NCBI RefSeq assembly: GCF_900129445.1
Contig: NZ_FQVT01000001.1
Location: 558,001 to 622,000, forward strand
Source of the DNA: Salegentibacter echinorum
GTDB taxonomy: Bacteria > Bacteroidota > Bacteroidia > Flavobacteriales > Flavobacteriaceae
Direction of reading: 5' to 3'
DNA: 64,000 nucleotides
A model generated the notes under the pieces. The model was not told the DNA's origin. It did not search any database and saw only the letters and a list, made by a program, of their open reading frames with translations. The position numbers and the translations under genes were made by a program. Shown here in pieces: positions 16,654 through 25,295 of the stretch. Every line of letters starts with the position of its first letter. Within the stretch, counting starts at the first letter, position 1.

Positions 16654-17613
16654 TTAAACTTCAGTAGCAATATTTCGTTTCCGATATTTTTCAGCAAAAT
16701 AAGCGATAAGTAATAATTGCAGGGAATGGAAAAGCATTATTGGTAAAAGCAATAATCCTGTATTAGCAGAATTTCCAAAAATCACTTTAACCATCACCGA
16801 ACCGTGTACCAGGGATTTTTTGGTTCCGCAGAATTGGACTGTGATTTTATCTTCCGTTTTTAATCCCAATAGGTTACAGGTAAAACCTAAACCAAAATAA
16901 ACAATAAAGAATAACAGGAATACGCATAAAAACATTTTCATCAAGTCACCTAAATCTACAGTTGTGAAAATGCCAGATGTAAAAGAAGTACTAAAACTGG
17001 AATAAACGATCAAAATGATAGTCCCCTTATCTAAATAGCCTAACTTTCTGGAATGTCTCCGCGCAAAATCTCCCAGGAATTTCTGAAAAATAAGTCCCAA
17101 AGTTAGTGGTAAAACAATTTGCCATCCCAGCTTAATCAAGACATCCAGAAATTCAAAATTAGCGCTTTTACTTAAAAAAAAGCTTAGCCATATTGGTGTG
17201 GCAAATATCCCAATTAATCCCGAGAGACTGGCATTAAAAATAGCGGTGGGCAAATTGCCTTTCGCCAATGAAACCATAACAATAGACGAAGAAACGGTAG
17301 AGGGTAGGGTGGTGAAAAAGAAAAGTGCAACCCAGATATCTGAACTTTTCCCCGCTTCAAAAAAAGGAATAAATAGTAGTCCTAAAATTGGGAAAATCAC
17401 AAAAGTGGTGAGCTGTACAATGAGGTGAACTTTATAATTTAATAAGCCTAGTTTAAATTCGGCCGGGGATAATTTGAGACCGTAGAAAAAGAAAATGAGC
17501 CCAATCCCAACATCGGTAATGCTTTTTAAAGGAAGTATTTCTGTGCCTTGCGGAAGAAACCACGCAAGGATAATCGCCATAAGAATGGCAGCTATAAATC
17601 CGTTAAATTTCAA
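16654..17613 (-). CDS. bile acid:sodium symporter family (BASS/SBF-like) transporter
   Basis: Polytopic membrane protein of 319 residues with about ten hydrophobic segments. The region ALFFFTTLPSTVSSSIVMVSLAKGNLPTAIFNASLSGLIG is the conserved sodium-binding core of the SBF-like (YfeH) branch. C-terminal CGTKKSLVHGSVMVKVIFG repeats the inverted crossing motif. It presumably couples sodium to an organic anion, not necessarily a bile acid. It follows the thioesterase gene after 5 nt, so it is the last gene of a four-gene minus-strand run beginning with rmuC. Confidence 0.88.
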   Translation of the reverse strand: MKFNGFIAAILMAIILAWFLPQGTEILPLKSITDVGIGLIFFFYGLKLSPAEFKLGLLNYKVHLIVQLTTFVIFPILGLLFIPFFEAGKSSDIWVALFFFTTLPSTVSSSIVMVSLAKGNLPTAIFNASLSGLIGIFATPIWLSFFLSKSANFEFLDVLIKLGWQIVLPLTLGLIFQKFLGDFARRHSRKLGYLDKGTIILIVYSSFSTSFTSGIFTTVDLGDLMKMFLCVFLLFFIVYFGLGFTCNLLGLKTEDKITVQFCGTKKSLVHGSVMVKVIFGNSANTGLLLLPIMLFHSLQLLLIAYFAEKYRKRNIATEV

Positions 17614-17618
17614 AATAA

Positions 17619-18161
17619 CTAGCGTTCAATTTTCACGTTGTATTTATCTAAAAAATCTATATATTCTTCCGAAGAAAAATCGGTTTCCATAAATTCTTTT
17701 TTGCGATTTTGCTTCATTTTAATACGTTTGGTACTTTTGGCAAAACGTCTAATGTCATTATCATTGGTTAAAATTAAGCCGGGAACTTTAACGCTTTTTC
17801 CGCTTTCATCTTTGGCAACCATGGTAAAATAGGAAGAATTACAATGTTTCTTTTCACCGGTCCTAATATTTTCGGCCTCTACGCGAATGCCTATTACCAT
17901 GGAGCTATTACCCACATAGTTTACCGATGCCTTCATCGTGACCAACTCGCCAATCTCTATAGGGCTTAGAAAATCTACGGTATCTACACTCGCAGTCACA
18001 CAATAAGCGCCAGAGTGTTTGGAGGCGCAAGCAAATGCGATGCGGTCCATTAGGGAAAGAACGTAACCTCCATGAATTTTCCCATTAAAATTGGAATACG
18101 ACGGCAGCATTAATTCTGAAATATCTACCTGTGATGCTGTAACTTTTTTAAACTTAGTCAT
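17619..18161 (-). CDS. acyl-CoA thioesterase, hotdog fold (YciA/BFIT-like)
   Basis: Hotdog-fold thioesterase of 180 residues. The features seen are NFNGKIHGGYVLSLMDRIAFACASKHSG (conserved HGG and following helix), ASVDTVDFLSPIEIGELV, and VEAENIRTGEKKHCNSSYFTMVA, all typical of the acyl-CoA hydrolase group. A basic C-terminal extension of about 45 residues lies beyond the fold. It hydrolyses acyl-CoA in the cytoplasm; chain length preference is unknown. It lies 2 nt from the preceding gene in the rmuC operon. Confidence 0.88.
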   Translation of the reverse strand: MTKFKKVTASQVDISELMLPSYSNFNGKIHGGYVLSLMDRIAFACASKHSGAYCVTASVDTVDFLSPIEIGELVTMKASVNYVGNSSMVIGIRVEAENIRTGEKKHCNSSYFTMVAKDESGKSVKVPGLILTNDNDIRRFAKSTKRIKMKQNRKKEFMETDFSSEEYIDFLDKYNVKIER

Positions 18162-18163
18162 AA

Positions 18164-18532
18164 TTATCTATCTCTAAAATGTGGGGATTCTGCTTCTTCT
18201 ACACCGGTAATAAAATATTTACTGTCACCCCAAAAGCTAAAGGTGCCATATCGTTCAATATAGGTGAGTTTTACATAATTTCCATCATTATCCTGCAAAT
18301 CTTTTATCACCTGTTCTTTATTATCTAAGACCGAAAACTTAAAAATTTGAGCGCCACTAATTCCCTGACTTATCTCTCCTTCCCAGGTTTTAAACACGGC
18401 GCCTTTATAACTAAATTTAATTAGTTCCCCGCTACGTGTTCCTTTGCTGTAGGGAACAAAATATATAAATGCAAACCACGCAAGGAAAAGCAATATAATG
18501 ACTCCCAGTATGCTAAAAAGTATTTTTTTCAT
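18164..18532 (-). CDS. conserved membrane-anchored protein of unknown function
   Basis: About 122 residues: one N-terminal transmembrane helix (MKKILFSILGVIILLFLAWF), then a soluble domain with KGTRSGELIKFSYKGAVFKTWEGE and WGDSKYFIT. Near-identical proteins are common in Flavobacteriia and often carry the label 6-phosphogluconate dehydrogenase, which the size and sequence do not support. I set the start at the Met at 18532 because it begins the hydrophobic helix; the longer frame to 18601 adds an unlikely polar extension that overlaps rmuC. Confidence 0.7.
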   Translation of the reverse strand: MKKILFSILGVIILLFLAWFAFIYFVPYSKGTRSGELIKFSYKGAVFKTWEGEISQGISGAQIFKFSVLDNKEQVIKDLQDNDGNYVKLTYIERYGTFSFWGDSKYFITGVEEAESPHFRDR

Positions 18533-18566
18533 AATTCTAGATGCTTGTTTACTTGCTTTATTGTTT

Positions 18567-19988
18567 TTATGTTTCCCCGGTGCCGGGATAAACTGTCTCA
18601 TCTTCTATTTCTAAATCTTCTGCTTTAAGCAGTTTTGGGTCAATTTGTTTACTTGCTTTGGCGCCCAAAACTTTTAATTTCTCCACACGCTTTAATAAAT
18701 TACGTTTCCCGGTGAGCTTTTTCATAGCGAGATCATAGGAATTTTGTACAGTGCCCAGTTGTCTTCCAATTTTAGTGAGTTCTTCGGTTAAATTGGTAAA
18801 TGAATCATACAAAGCACCGGCCTGGGTGGCAATAGCAATAGCATTTTGTTTTTGCTTTTCATTTTGCCACATACTATCTATGGTTTTTAAAACAGCGAGC
18901 AGGGTAGTGGGCGTGACAATAATTATATTTTTATCGAAAGCCTCTGCATACAATCCCGGGTATTCATTTGCTGCTACTGCAAAGGCCGCTTCTATAGGGA
19001 TAAAGAGCAGGACAAAATCTGGGCTTTCCATTTCATAAAGTTGGTGATAATTCTTTTTACTCAACTCACTAACCCGATTCTTAATAGCCGTAATATGGGA
19101 TTTTAAATGTTGATTTTTTTCAGAATTCTCAGTATCGTTGCTGTAACGTTCGTAAGCATTAAGAGAAACCTTAGAATCTACGATCATTTTTTTGTCTCCC
19201 GGTAAATTAATCACCACATCTGGAAGTACACGTTTTCCCTGGGCATTGGTAAAACTTTGTTGCACTTCATATTCACTTCCTTTTTGCAAGCCGCTGCGTT
19301 CTAAAACCCGTTCCAGGATCATTTCACCCCAATTTCCCTGGGTTTTAGTATCGCCTTTTAGGGCATTGGTAAGATTAGTCGCCTCGCGGCTCATTTGTTC
19401 ATTGAGCTCCTTTAAACCTATAATTTGCTGCCGCAACATTGCATGCCGGTCTATACTTTCTTTATTTCCTTCTTCAATACGCTTCTCGAAATGCTGAATT
19501 TTCTCTTGTAAAGGATTTAAAATATGCTGTATGTTTTCCTTATTCTGAAGCGTAAACTTTTCCGATTTTTGTTCTAAAATTTTATTGGCCAGGTTTTCAA
19601 ATTCCTTTTCAAATTTCTGCTGAAGCTTTTCTACCGCTAATTTTTCTTCCCGGTATTTAAGTTCCAGGTTTTTATATTCGGCATTTTGCCGTGTGAGTTC
19701 TGTGCTTAAAAAATCTTTTTCCCTGCGAATTGTTTCACGCTCCTTTTCTAACTTTTCAATTTGCAGTTGATGATTTTTTTCGATCTCAGAGATACTTTTT
19801 TTATATTCTGTTAAATTTTTCTCTATCAGTTTTTTGTGATCCTCTACCTGAAATATTAATTGACTGTTCTTTTCTGCCAGGATTTCCTGTTTCCCTTGGT
19901 TTTTTACTTTGGTAATAAGCCACCCAAAGAGAAGACCTAAGCACAGTGCGCCTGCAAAAATTAAAATGAGGTTTATGGAATTGGTCAT
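18567..19988 (-). CDS. rmuC: DNA recombination protein RmuC
   Basis: RmuC family protein of about 473 residues, implicated in limiting DNA inversions at short repeats. One N-terminal membrane helix (about 4-24) is followed by a long coiled coil (about 35-200, rich in K and E heptads). The conserved RmuC nuclease-like domain then follows: KTQGNWGEMILERVLERSGL, LPDVVINLPGDKKMIVDSKVSLNAYERY and DFVLLFIPIEAAFAVA. The start at 19988 is chosen because the alternative Met at 20009 lies in the TATCTTTG promoter box. It is the first gene of a run with the unknown membrane protein, thioesterase and BASS genes. Confidence 0.92.
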   Translation of the reverse strand: MTNSINLILIFAGALCLGLLFGWLITKVKNQGKQEILAEKNSQLIFQVEDHKKLIEKNLTEYKKSISEIEKNHQLQIEKLEKERETIRREKDFLSTELTRQNAEYKNLELKYREEKLAVEKLQQKFEKEFENLANKILEQKSEKFTLQNKENIQHILNPLQEKIQHFEKRIEEGNKESIDRHAMLRQQIIGLKELNEQMSREATNLTNALKGDTKTQGNWGEMILERVLERSGLQKGSEYEVQQSFTNAQGKRVLPDVVINLPGDKKMIVDSKVSLNAYERYSNDTENSEKNQHLKSHITAIKNRVSELSKKNYHQLYEMESPDFVLLFIPIEAAFAVAANEYPGLYAEAFDKNIIIVTPTTLLAVLKTIDSMWQNEKQKQNAIAIATQAGALYDSFTNLTEELTKIGRQLGTVQNSYDLAMKKLTGKRNLLKRVEKLKVLGAKASKQIDPKLLKAEDLEIEDETVYPGTGET

Positions 19989-20006
19989 TGCAAAAAGCGA
20001 TTTTCC

Positions 20007-20014
20007 CAAAGATA
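20007..20014 (-). promoter_or_regulatory. -7 box (TATCTTTG) of the rmuC operon
   Basis: CAAAGATA on the plus strand, about 19 nt upstream of the ATG at 19988. It decides that start over 20009. Confidence 0.5.
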
Positions 20015-20075
20015 CTTATTTAGCTCAATTATGCTAATCTTCCAGACACACTAGCACAGGCTTTCATAATAGTTA

Positions 20076-21053
20076 TTATTCCTTATTTTCAAAATATTGA
20101 AAAGCATCGATAATATCTAAGTAAACGCCGTCAAAACCGGCATCTATTATACGATTTAAATAAGAAGGTTCTGTTCCTAAAATAATGTCTTGCCAGGTTT
20201 TATTCCAGTATCTTACTTTATAATTTCCTTCCCAGTTAGGGTTTTCTTCTTCCAGCCAAACCGGTCTGTTTTCTTCCCATTCTTTCTGCCAGTAAAACCT
20301 GTAATCTTCAGCTTCACCAATAGACATATAGGCGATTAACAAACGTTTACCGCCATTAGCTTTTTGTTTGAGTGCATTTATATCTTCCCTAGAAAAAGCT
20401 CTATCTCCAAAAAACAAATCGAGAATAAGAACATCGTAGTTGGTTGCGTTTAATTCGGCTAAGAGATCTTTCTTATCACTGTATTCGCTGTAATTCAAAA
20501 GGTATAAAAAGTTTTTGGCATCGTTAAGCGCTGCGATATGCTCATTGTTTTCATTTTCAATGCTTCTAAAGGGAATTTTATTGAGTTCCCGCTCTGCGGC
20601 AAATGAAATAAACCCCTGGCTTTTATTTAGAGAATTGGAGAGTTTTATTTGGGAATAGGATTTGGTATAGTCAATCCCCAAAACAGCCTTGTTCCGGTTT
20701 TGTGCTATTTTTAAATACCGAAGAAAATAATTGGTTTCCCTTGTTGGAGTGGGTTTACCATCGTCCTCATAACCAAAAAAAAGATCTTCCTGGGCGAGAC
20801 CATCTATGGCTCCCAAATAGGATTTTGCTTTTTTTAATTTCTTAGATTTCTGTTTTAGTATGAGTTCTATCCCATTCTGCGGTATTACAATAAAATTTTC
20901 CTGCCTGCTTTCAGCTTGTTTTTTTATAGCAATTACAAACTCCCTCATCTCATCTCTCAACCTATAACTTTCCATAGTTGTTTGAGCTATAATCATTTGA
21001 GAAAAAAATAAAAAAAGGATAAAATGTACTGTTCTTAATCTAATTTGGGGCAT
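20076..21053 (-). CDS. GH114/GH166-type (MJ1477/TM1410 family) putative glycoside hydrolase
   Basis: Exported protein of 325 residues with a signal peptide (MPQIRLRTVHFILFLFFSQMIIAQ). The TIM-barrel features of the MJ1477/TM1410 family are present: YDVLILDLFF, KRLLIAYMSIGEAEDYR, WLEEENPNWEGNYKVRYW and GFDGVYLDIIDAF, which supply the conserved acidic residues. This family includes the hydrolase domain of PelA and endo-alpha-1,4-polygalactosaminidases. It is divergent to the Pel-like operon, so it may trim the same polymer. Its TATCTTTG box is at 21071-21078 on the minus strand. Confidence 0.82.
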   Translation of the reverse strand: MPQIRLRTVHFILFLFFSQMIIAQTTMESYRLRDEMREFVIAIKKQAESRQENFIVIPQNGIELILKQKSKKLKKAKSYLGAIDGLAQEDLFFGYEDDGKPTPTRETNYFLRYLKIAQNRNKAVLGIDYTKSYSQIKLSNSLNKSQGFISFAAERELNKIPFRSIENENNEHIAALNDAKNFLYLLNYSEYSDKKDLLAELNATNYDVLILDLFFGDRAFSREDINALKQKANGGKRLLIAYMSIGEAEDYRFYWQKEWEENRPVWLEEENPNWEGNYKVRYWNKTWQDIILGTEPSYLNRIIDAGFDGVYLDIIDAFQYFENKE

Positions 21054-21070
21054 ATAGATATATTTAAAGG

Positions 21071-21078
21071 CAAAGATA
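21071..21078 (-). promoter_or_regulatory. -7 box (TATCTTTG) of the divergent GH114-type gene
   Basis: CAAAGATA on the plus strand, 18 nt upstream of the ATG at 21053. No clear upstream TTG equivalent. Confidence 0.45.
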
Positions 21079-21294
21079 CGTGCTTATAATTTTAGATATT
21101 TTAAAAATTTTAGATAATTCCCTCCATAATCGAGATTTAAATGCTTCGCGTCTTATCACAAAGTCAAATTATTACTCTTTTATAATGCCTCTTGAGGTAG
21201 TTTCTTATGCATCTTTTTTCATTAAATATATTGGATGAAATCGAATTTAAAAACCTATAAATTATAATGAAACCTATAACAAGTAGAATTTTAC

Positions 21295-21335
21295 TGGGGG
21301 AAATGCCCCATTATTTAAATTTACCACTATTTTTG
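21295..21335 (+). promoter_or_regulatory. promoter region of pelF with a GC-rich palindrome
   Basis: TATTTTTG (21328-21335) fits the -7 element and lies only 12 nt before the pelF ATG. In place of a TTG, the upstream region has the inverted repeat TGGGG-GAAATG-CCCCA (21295-21310), which stands out in AT-rich surroundings and could be an operator. The rest of the 21079-21294 gap is AT-rich with no gene. Confidence 0.45.
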
Positions 21336-21347
21336 TAAAAAAACCTT

Positions 21348-22880
21348 ATGTCCCGAACATCGGTTTTATTGATTTTAGAGGGAACCTATCCTTTTAATGG
21401 CGGCGGTGTGTCCACCTGGGCACATACCTTGTGTAATAAGGTAGAAGATGTAGATTTTAAATTATATTCCATAAATGCCTCTTTCGAAACGGAGTCCCGC
21501 TATAAATTAAGTGATAATATTAGCGAGTTGATCCAGGTGCCATTGTGGACGCCAGATGAACCGCAGGATTATGTGAGTTATGGTGATGAGTATTATAAAA
21601 CCGTTGCCAAAAAAGAATGGACTACAGATAAAGTAGTTAAAGAAAATTTTATTCCTCTTTTTAAAGAACTACTTGAAATTATTTATAGCGAGGAGCAGGA
21701 TGTTGTTAAACTAGACGAGCTGTTTTATAAACTTTGGCTGTATTTTGACGATTATGATTACAAAGAAACTATAAGGAATAAAGAAGTTTGGTTAACCTAC
21801 CGGGACACGATTTCAAAATTAATAGTGGGAGAACGAAACCCAGATGCTTTTTTAATTGACCTCACCATTGGTTTGCGATGGATCTACCGATTTTTAATTC
21901 CGCTCTCCCTGGTAGATATTCCCAAAGTAGATGTCGCACATTTAACACTAAGCGGTTTTCCGGTAATTCCTGCACTTATTGCCAATTACAAATATGGTAC
22001 TAAAATCATGTTGACTGAACACGGTGTTTTTATTAGGGAACGCCTGCTGGCAATTAACAATTCAGAATATCCCTTCTTTTTAAAAGATCTATTAATTCGT
22101 TTTTCTGAAGCGATTGCCAGGTTGGTATATTATAAATCTGAAGTGATTATTTCTGTAAATAAGTTCAATCAAAAGTGGGAAAAGTGGTATGGTGCAGATC
22201 CTGAAAAATTTAAGATTATATACAACGGGATTGATCCTGAAATTTTTAAACCGGGTTCCAAGCCAAAGCATTTAGAGGGAATACCTACCGTGGTAGCTTT
22301 AGCCAGAATCTTTGAGCTAAAAGATATTTTAACGATGATTAGGTCTTGTGCAGTTGTAAAGAGCTCTTTACCTAATATTCAGTATTTAGTATATGGAGAT
22401 AAGGATGCAGATCCAGAATATACCCAAACCTGCCAGGACCTCATAGAGAAAATGAATCTGCAGGATAATTTTAAGTTAATGGGCCCAAGGAGCAATCCGC
22501 AGGAAATATTCTTAGAAGGTGATATTTCTATATTAACTTCTATTTCTGAAGGTTTTCCTTATACCGTAATTGAATCTATGAGCTGTGGGATCCCCGTGGT
22601 TTCCACAGATGTGGGCGGGGTAAAAGAAGCACTGGATGAGGATTGTGGTTTTACCTGCAAACCAAAAGATGCTGAAGAAATTGGTAAAAAGGTGCTTCGC
22701 TTATTAAAAGATGAGCAATTAAGAAAGGAAATGGCGAGAAATTCCCGGGAGAAAGTTTTAAATAACTTTACTTTAGATAAGTTTATTGGTGATTATGAAA
22801 CAGTTTATAAAGATATAAGCCCGGGAGATTTTAAGAAGAATAAATCTAAAACTGCAAAGACTTACTTAGCGTATGACTAA
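21348..22880 (+). CDS. pelF: PelF-like GT4 glycosyltransferase
   Basis: Cytoplasmic GT-B glycosyltransferase of 510 residues, close in length to Pseudomonas PelF (about 505). The N-terminus has LEGTYPFNGGGVSTWAHTL, the conserved start of PelF proteins. The C-terminal half has IIYNGIDPEIFKPG near 293-306 and the EX7E motif EGFPYTVIE near 402-410 followed by SMSCGIPVVSTDVGG. PelF polymerises the amino-sugar chain of Pel polysaccharide from UDP-sugars. It overlaps pelG by 8 nt, so translation is coupled. Confidence 0.92.
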   Translation: MSRTSVLLILEGTYPFNGGGVSTWAHTLCNKVEDVDFKLYSINASFETESRYKLSDNISELIQVPLWTPDEPQDYVSYGDEYYKTVAKKEWTTDKVVKENFIPLFKELLEIIYSEEQDVVKLDELFYKLWLYFDDYDYKETIRNKEVWLTYRDTISKLIVGERNPDAFLIDLTIGLRWIYRFLIPLSLVDIPKVDVAHLTLSGFPVIPALIANYKYGTKIMLTEHGVFIRERLLAINNSEYPFFLKDLLIRFSEAIARLVYYKSEVIISVNKFNQKWEKWYGADPEKFKIIYNGIDPEIFKPGSKPKHLEGIPTVVALARIFELKDILTMIRSCAVVKSSLPNIQYLVYGDKDADPEYTQTCQDLIEKMNLQDNFKLMGPRSNPQEIFLEGDISILTSISEGFPYTVIESMSCGIPVVSTDVGGVKEALDEDCGFTCKPKDAEEIGKKVLRLLKDEQLRKEMARNSREKVLNNFTLDKFIGDYETVYKDISPGDFKKNKSKTAKTYLAYD

Positions 22881-24486
22881 AGACCAGATAAAGGCTATAG
22901 CACAGCTTGTGGTTGCTGTAAAAGAACGCAATGGAAAACCGGTAAATGTTTATGTGGTCGCCGCTACTATAGAATCGTTTGGTATTCGGGAAGTAGATGT
23001 GAAAGAAGACTATGGCTTCGATTCTATCATGCACCTGGCCAAATATGTATTTAAAGCTTATAATGCGGTTACCCTGGCCAATTTAAAGAACAATAATCAA
23101 CGTATTGCGGAAGCTAAAAGGCATAAAAAATTAGCTTTAAGCGGCTATATTACCGTGAAAAATACGAAACGTTTTATTTCAGATTATGCTTCAGGAATAA
23201 TCCATTTATTTCCAATTGCGCTTCAGGTCTTTTCTATTATTCTCTTTGGCTTTTCACTCTGGACTTATTCAGAATTTAATAATCTGCAATCTACTGCAGT
23301 GGTACTGGGTGTTATTTTTGGTTTTGTGCTTAGTGCCGGTTTTGTTCAGGTAATGGGGAAACAGGTTTCTTTTTACTGGTACAATGAAGATTACCACATG
23401 GCGCGGGATTCTACCTTAAGAATTATTAAAAATGGAGCTTTGCTCATCTTTGGATTTTTTCTATTATCAATTATCATCAATTTTTTCATTCCTTTTTATC
23501 CTACTTTATTTGTGGTGATTACGTTTTCTTATGCATTTTTAATTGGTTTACTACTTCTGGTATTGGCTCCTCTTTATGCGTTAAAACAACGTTGGATGAT
23601 CTCTCTTAGTATTTTGCTAGGTACTATAGTTGCACTTAGCTTACATTGGACAACGGGGCTTCATCCATACCCGGTACATGCCATAGGTATAATAACAGCC
23701 ATTCTCATTGTAGTGGGATATCTCTACTTTTTCTTTAGATATTATTTAAAACAAAATTTAAACGTAAAGAAAAAGCCTAAAAAAATGCTTTCTGTTTATA
23801 GAAATTTCAATTATTTCTTTTACGGCACATTTATTTTTATGTTCGTCTTTCTTGATAGGATTGTGGCCTGGTCTTCAACTTTAAACCGGGATATTCCTTT
23901 CCTTATTTACTATGAAAAAGATTATGAAATTGGTATGGACCTGGCGATCATTATCTTTTTTCTATTAGGTGGCGTTATGGAATATGCAATTCATTCTTAT
24001 ATAAGACGTATGGATTTTTACCAATTACAAACTAAATATTTTGAATTTAATGATTTTAATGATAGGATGAAACGAATGTACTTTAGGCATCTAAGGATAT
24101 TCGCCGTTAGTACAGTGGCAATTATTATTTTTATTTACCTGTTAATTACCCAGCCCTGGGGATACAGCTCTGGTTTTGATGAGGCTTTAACACCATTGAG
24201 TATTAAAGTTTGTATTCTTGGTAGTATTGGCTATCTATTTTTATCCCTGGGAATGCTTAATGTTCTTTATCAATATACTTTAGGACATCACCGCCCGGCA
24301 TTACTGGCAATTATAGTAGCATTTGTAGTGAACATGGTAGTTGGAATACTATTAAGCCGTTGGGTATCCTATGAATATAGTGTGATTGGAATGCTGGCCG
24401 GAGCTTTTGTTTTTATGTTGCTCACCACAAGGGAAACCTCTCGCTTCTTTAAGAATTTAGACTATTACTACTATGCGTCTTATTAA
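22873..24486 (+). CDS. pelG: PelG-like exopolysaccharide transporter with an N-terminal extension
   Basis: Polytopic inner-membrane protein of 537 residues with about twelve hydrophobic segments starting near residue 110; it matches PelG, the MOP-superfamily-like component that moves Pel across the inner membrane. Characteristic segments include SFYWYNEDYHMARDS, FMFVFLDRIVAWSSTLNRD and GYSSGFDEALTPLSIKV. The first roughly 105 residues are soluble and charged (KERNGKPVNVYVVAATIESFGI, KEDYGFDSIMHLAKYVFKA). Known PelG is about 456 residues without such a domain. The gene overlaps pelF by 8 nt and the next gene by 14 nt. Confidence 0.88.
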   Translation: MTKDQIKAIAQLVVAVKERNGKPVNVYVVAATIESFGIREVDVKEDYGFDSIMHLAKYVFKAYNAVTLANLKNNNQRIAEAKRHKKLALSGYITVKNTKRFISDYASGIIHLFPIALQVFSIILFGFSLWTYSEFNNLQSTAVVLGVIFGFVLSAGFVQVMGKQVSFYWYNEDYHMARDSTLRIIKNGALLIFGFFLLSIIINFFIPFYPTLFVVITFSYAFLIGLLLLVLAPLYALKQRWMISLSILLGTIVALSLHWTTGLHPYPVHAIGIITAILIVVGYLYFFFRYYLKQNLNVKKKPKKMLSVYRNFNYFFYGTFIFMFVFLDRIVAWSSTLNRDIPFLIYYEKDYEIGMDLAIIIFFLLGGVMEYAIHSYIRRMDFYQLQTKYFEFNDFNDRMKRMYFRHLRIFAVSTVAIIIFIYLLITQPWGYSSGFDEALTPLSIKVCILGSIGYLFLSLGMLNVLYQYTLGHHRPALLAIIVAFVVNMVVGILLSRWVSYEYSVIGMLAGAFVFMLLTTRETSRFFKNLDYYYYASY

Positions 24487-25285
24487 GTTTTTTATGTTAT
24501 TAACTGGTTTAAACCTTTTTTCGGGAGCCTGTGCAGCTCAAAGCTTAAATAGTACCTCGAAAATACTTTTTACTTATGGAGATTTTTATCCTGAAAAAAT
24601 TTCGGGCTATGATATCATTGTTTTAGAAGGTGCGCATTTTGATAGTGGAGACATTTCAACTTTAAAATTAAATAACGAAACAGTACTTGGCTATATTAGC
24701 ATGGGAGAAGTAAACGAAGCTGTGGCTCATTTTGCAGAGCTTAAAGATAAAACCCTAGGTAAAAACCACCTGTGGAACAGTCATATTTTAGACCTGGAAG
24801 ATACTAAAACAAGGGCTGCTTTAATGTCAATTATAGCACATAACGTGGAAAAAGGTCTGGATGGAATGTTTCTGGACAATATTGATAATTATACTAAATA
24901 TGGTCCAACTCCAAATAAGACCAGGTTTCTAGTTTCATTTTTACAGGAAGTAAAGCTCAAGTATCCTGAAATTGTACTTATGCAGAATGCAGGGATCTCC
25001 GTTTTAAACGACACTGCTCCTTATATTGATCATATTGCTAAAGAAAGCATCGCTACCAATTATAATTTTGCAAGAAATAAATATCAATTAAGAAAAGAAG
25101 AAGTTTTTCAAGAATTGCTAAGAGAGCTTCAAGATGCACAAAAGGAGTATCATATCCCAATAATATTAATAGAATATGCAGATAGTAAGAAAATGAAAAA
25201 GAAGATAAAAACCAGAATAGAAGGACTTAACTGGCCGGTTTTTATTGGTAAGATAGATTTGCAAACAATTCCAGCTTTAGATTGA
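24473..25285 (+). CDS. PelA-like GH114/GH166 hydrolase domain protein
   Basis: A 270-residue exported protein with an N-terminal hydrophobic signal (ending near SGACAAQ, possibly a type I site). The MJ1477/TM1410-type barrel is clear: YDIIVLEGAHF, LGYISMGEVNE, LDGMFLDNIDNY, IVLMQNAG and PIILIEYADS. In Pseudomonas PelA this hydrolase domain is fused to a deacetylase; here it is a separate gene in the operon, and the deacetylase sits in the protein encoded at 27284-31264. It overlaps pelG by 14 nt and lies 10 nt from the next gene. Expected to cut amino-sugar polymer in the periplasm. Confidence 0.85.
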   Translation: MRLIKFFMLLTGLNLFSGACAAQSLNSTSKILFTYGDFYPEKISGYDIIVLEGAHFDSGDISTLKLNNETVLGYISMGEVNEAVAHFAELKDKTLGKNHLWNSHILDLEDTKTRAALMSIIAHNVEKGLDGMFLDNIDNYTKYGPTPNKTRFLVSFLQEVKLKYPEIVLMQNAGISVLNDTAPYIDHIAKESIATNYNFARNKYQLRKEEVFQELLRELQDAQKEYHIPIILIEYADSKKMKKKIKTRIEGLNWPVFIGKIDLQTIPALD

Positions 25286-25295
25286 TTAAGTTAAT

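Noticed and set aside
18164-18532. 6-phosphogluconate dehydrogenase
   Set aside because: Only 122 residues with a membrane anchor and no Rossmann motif.
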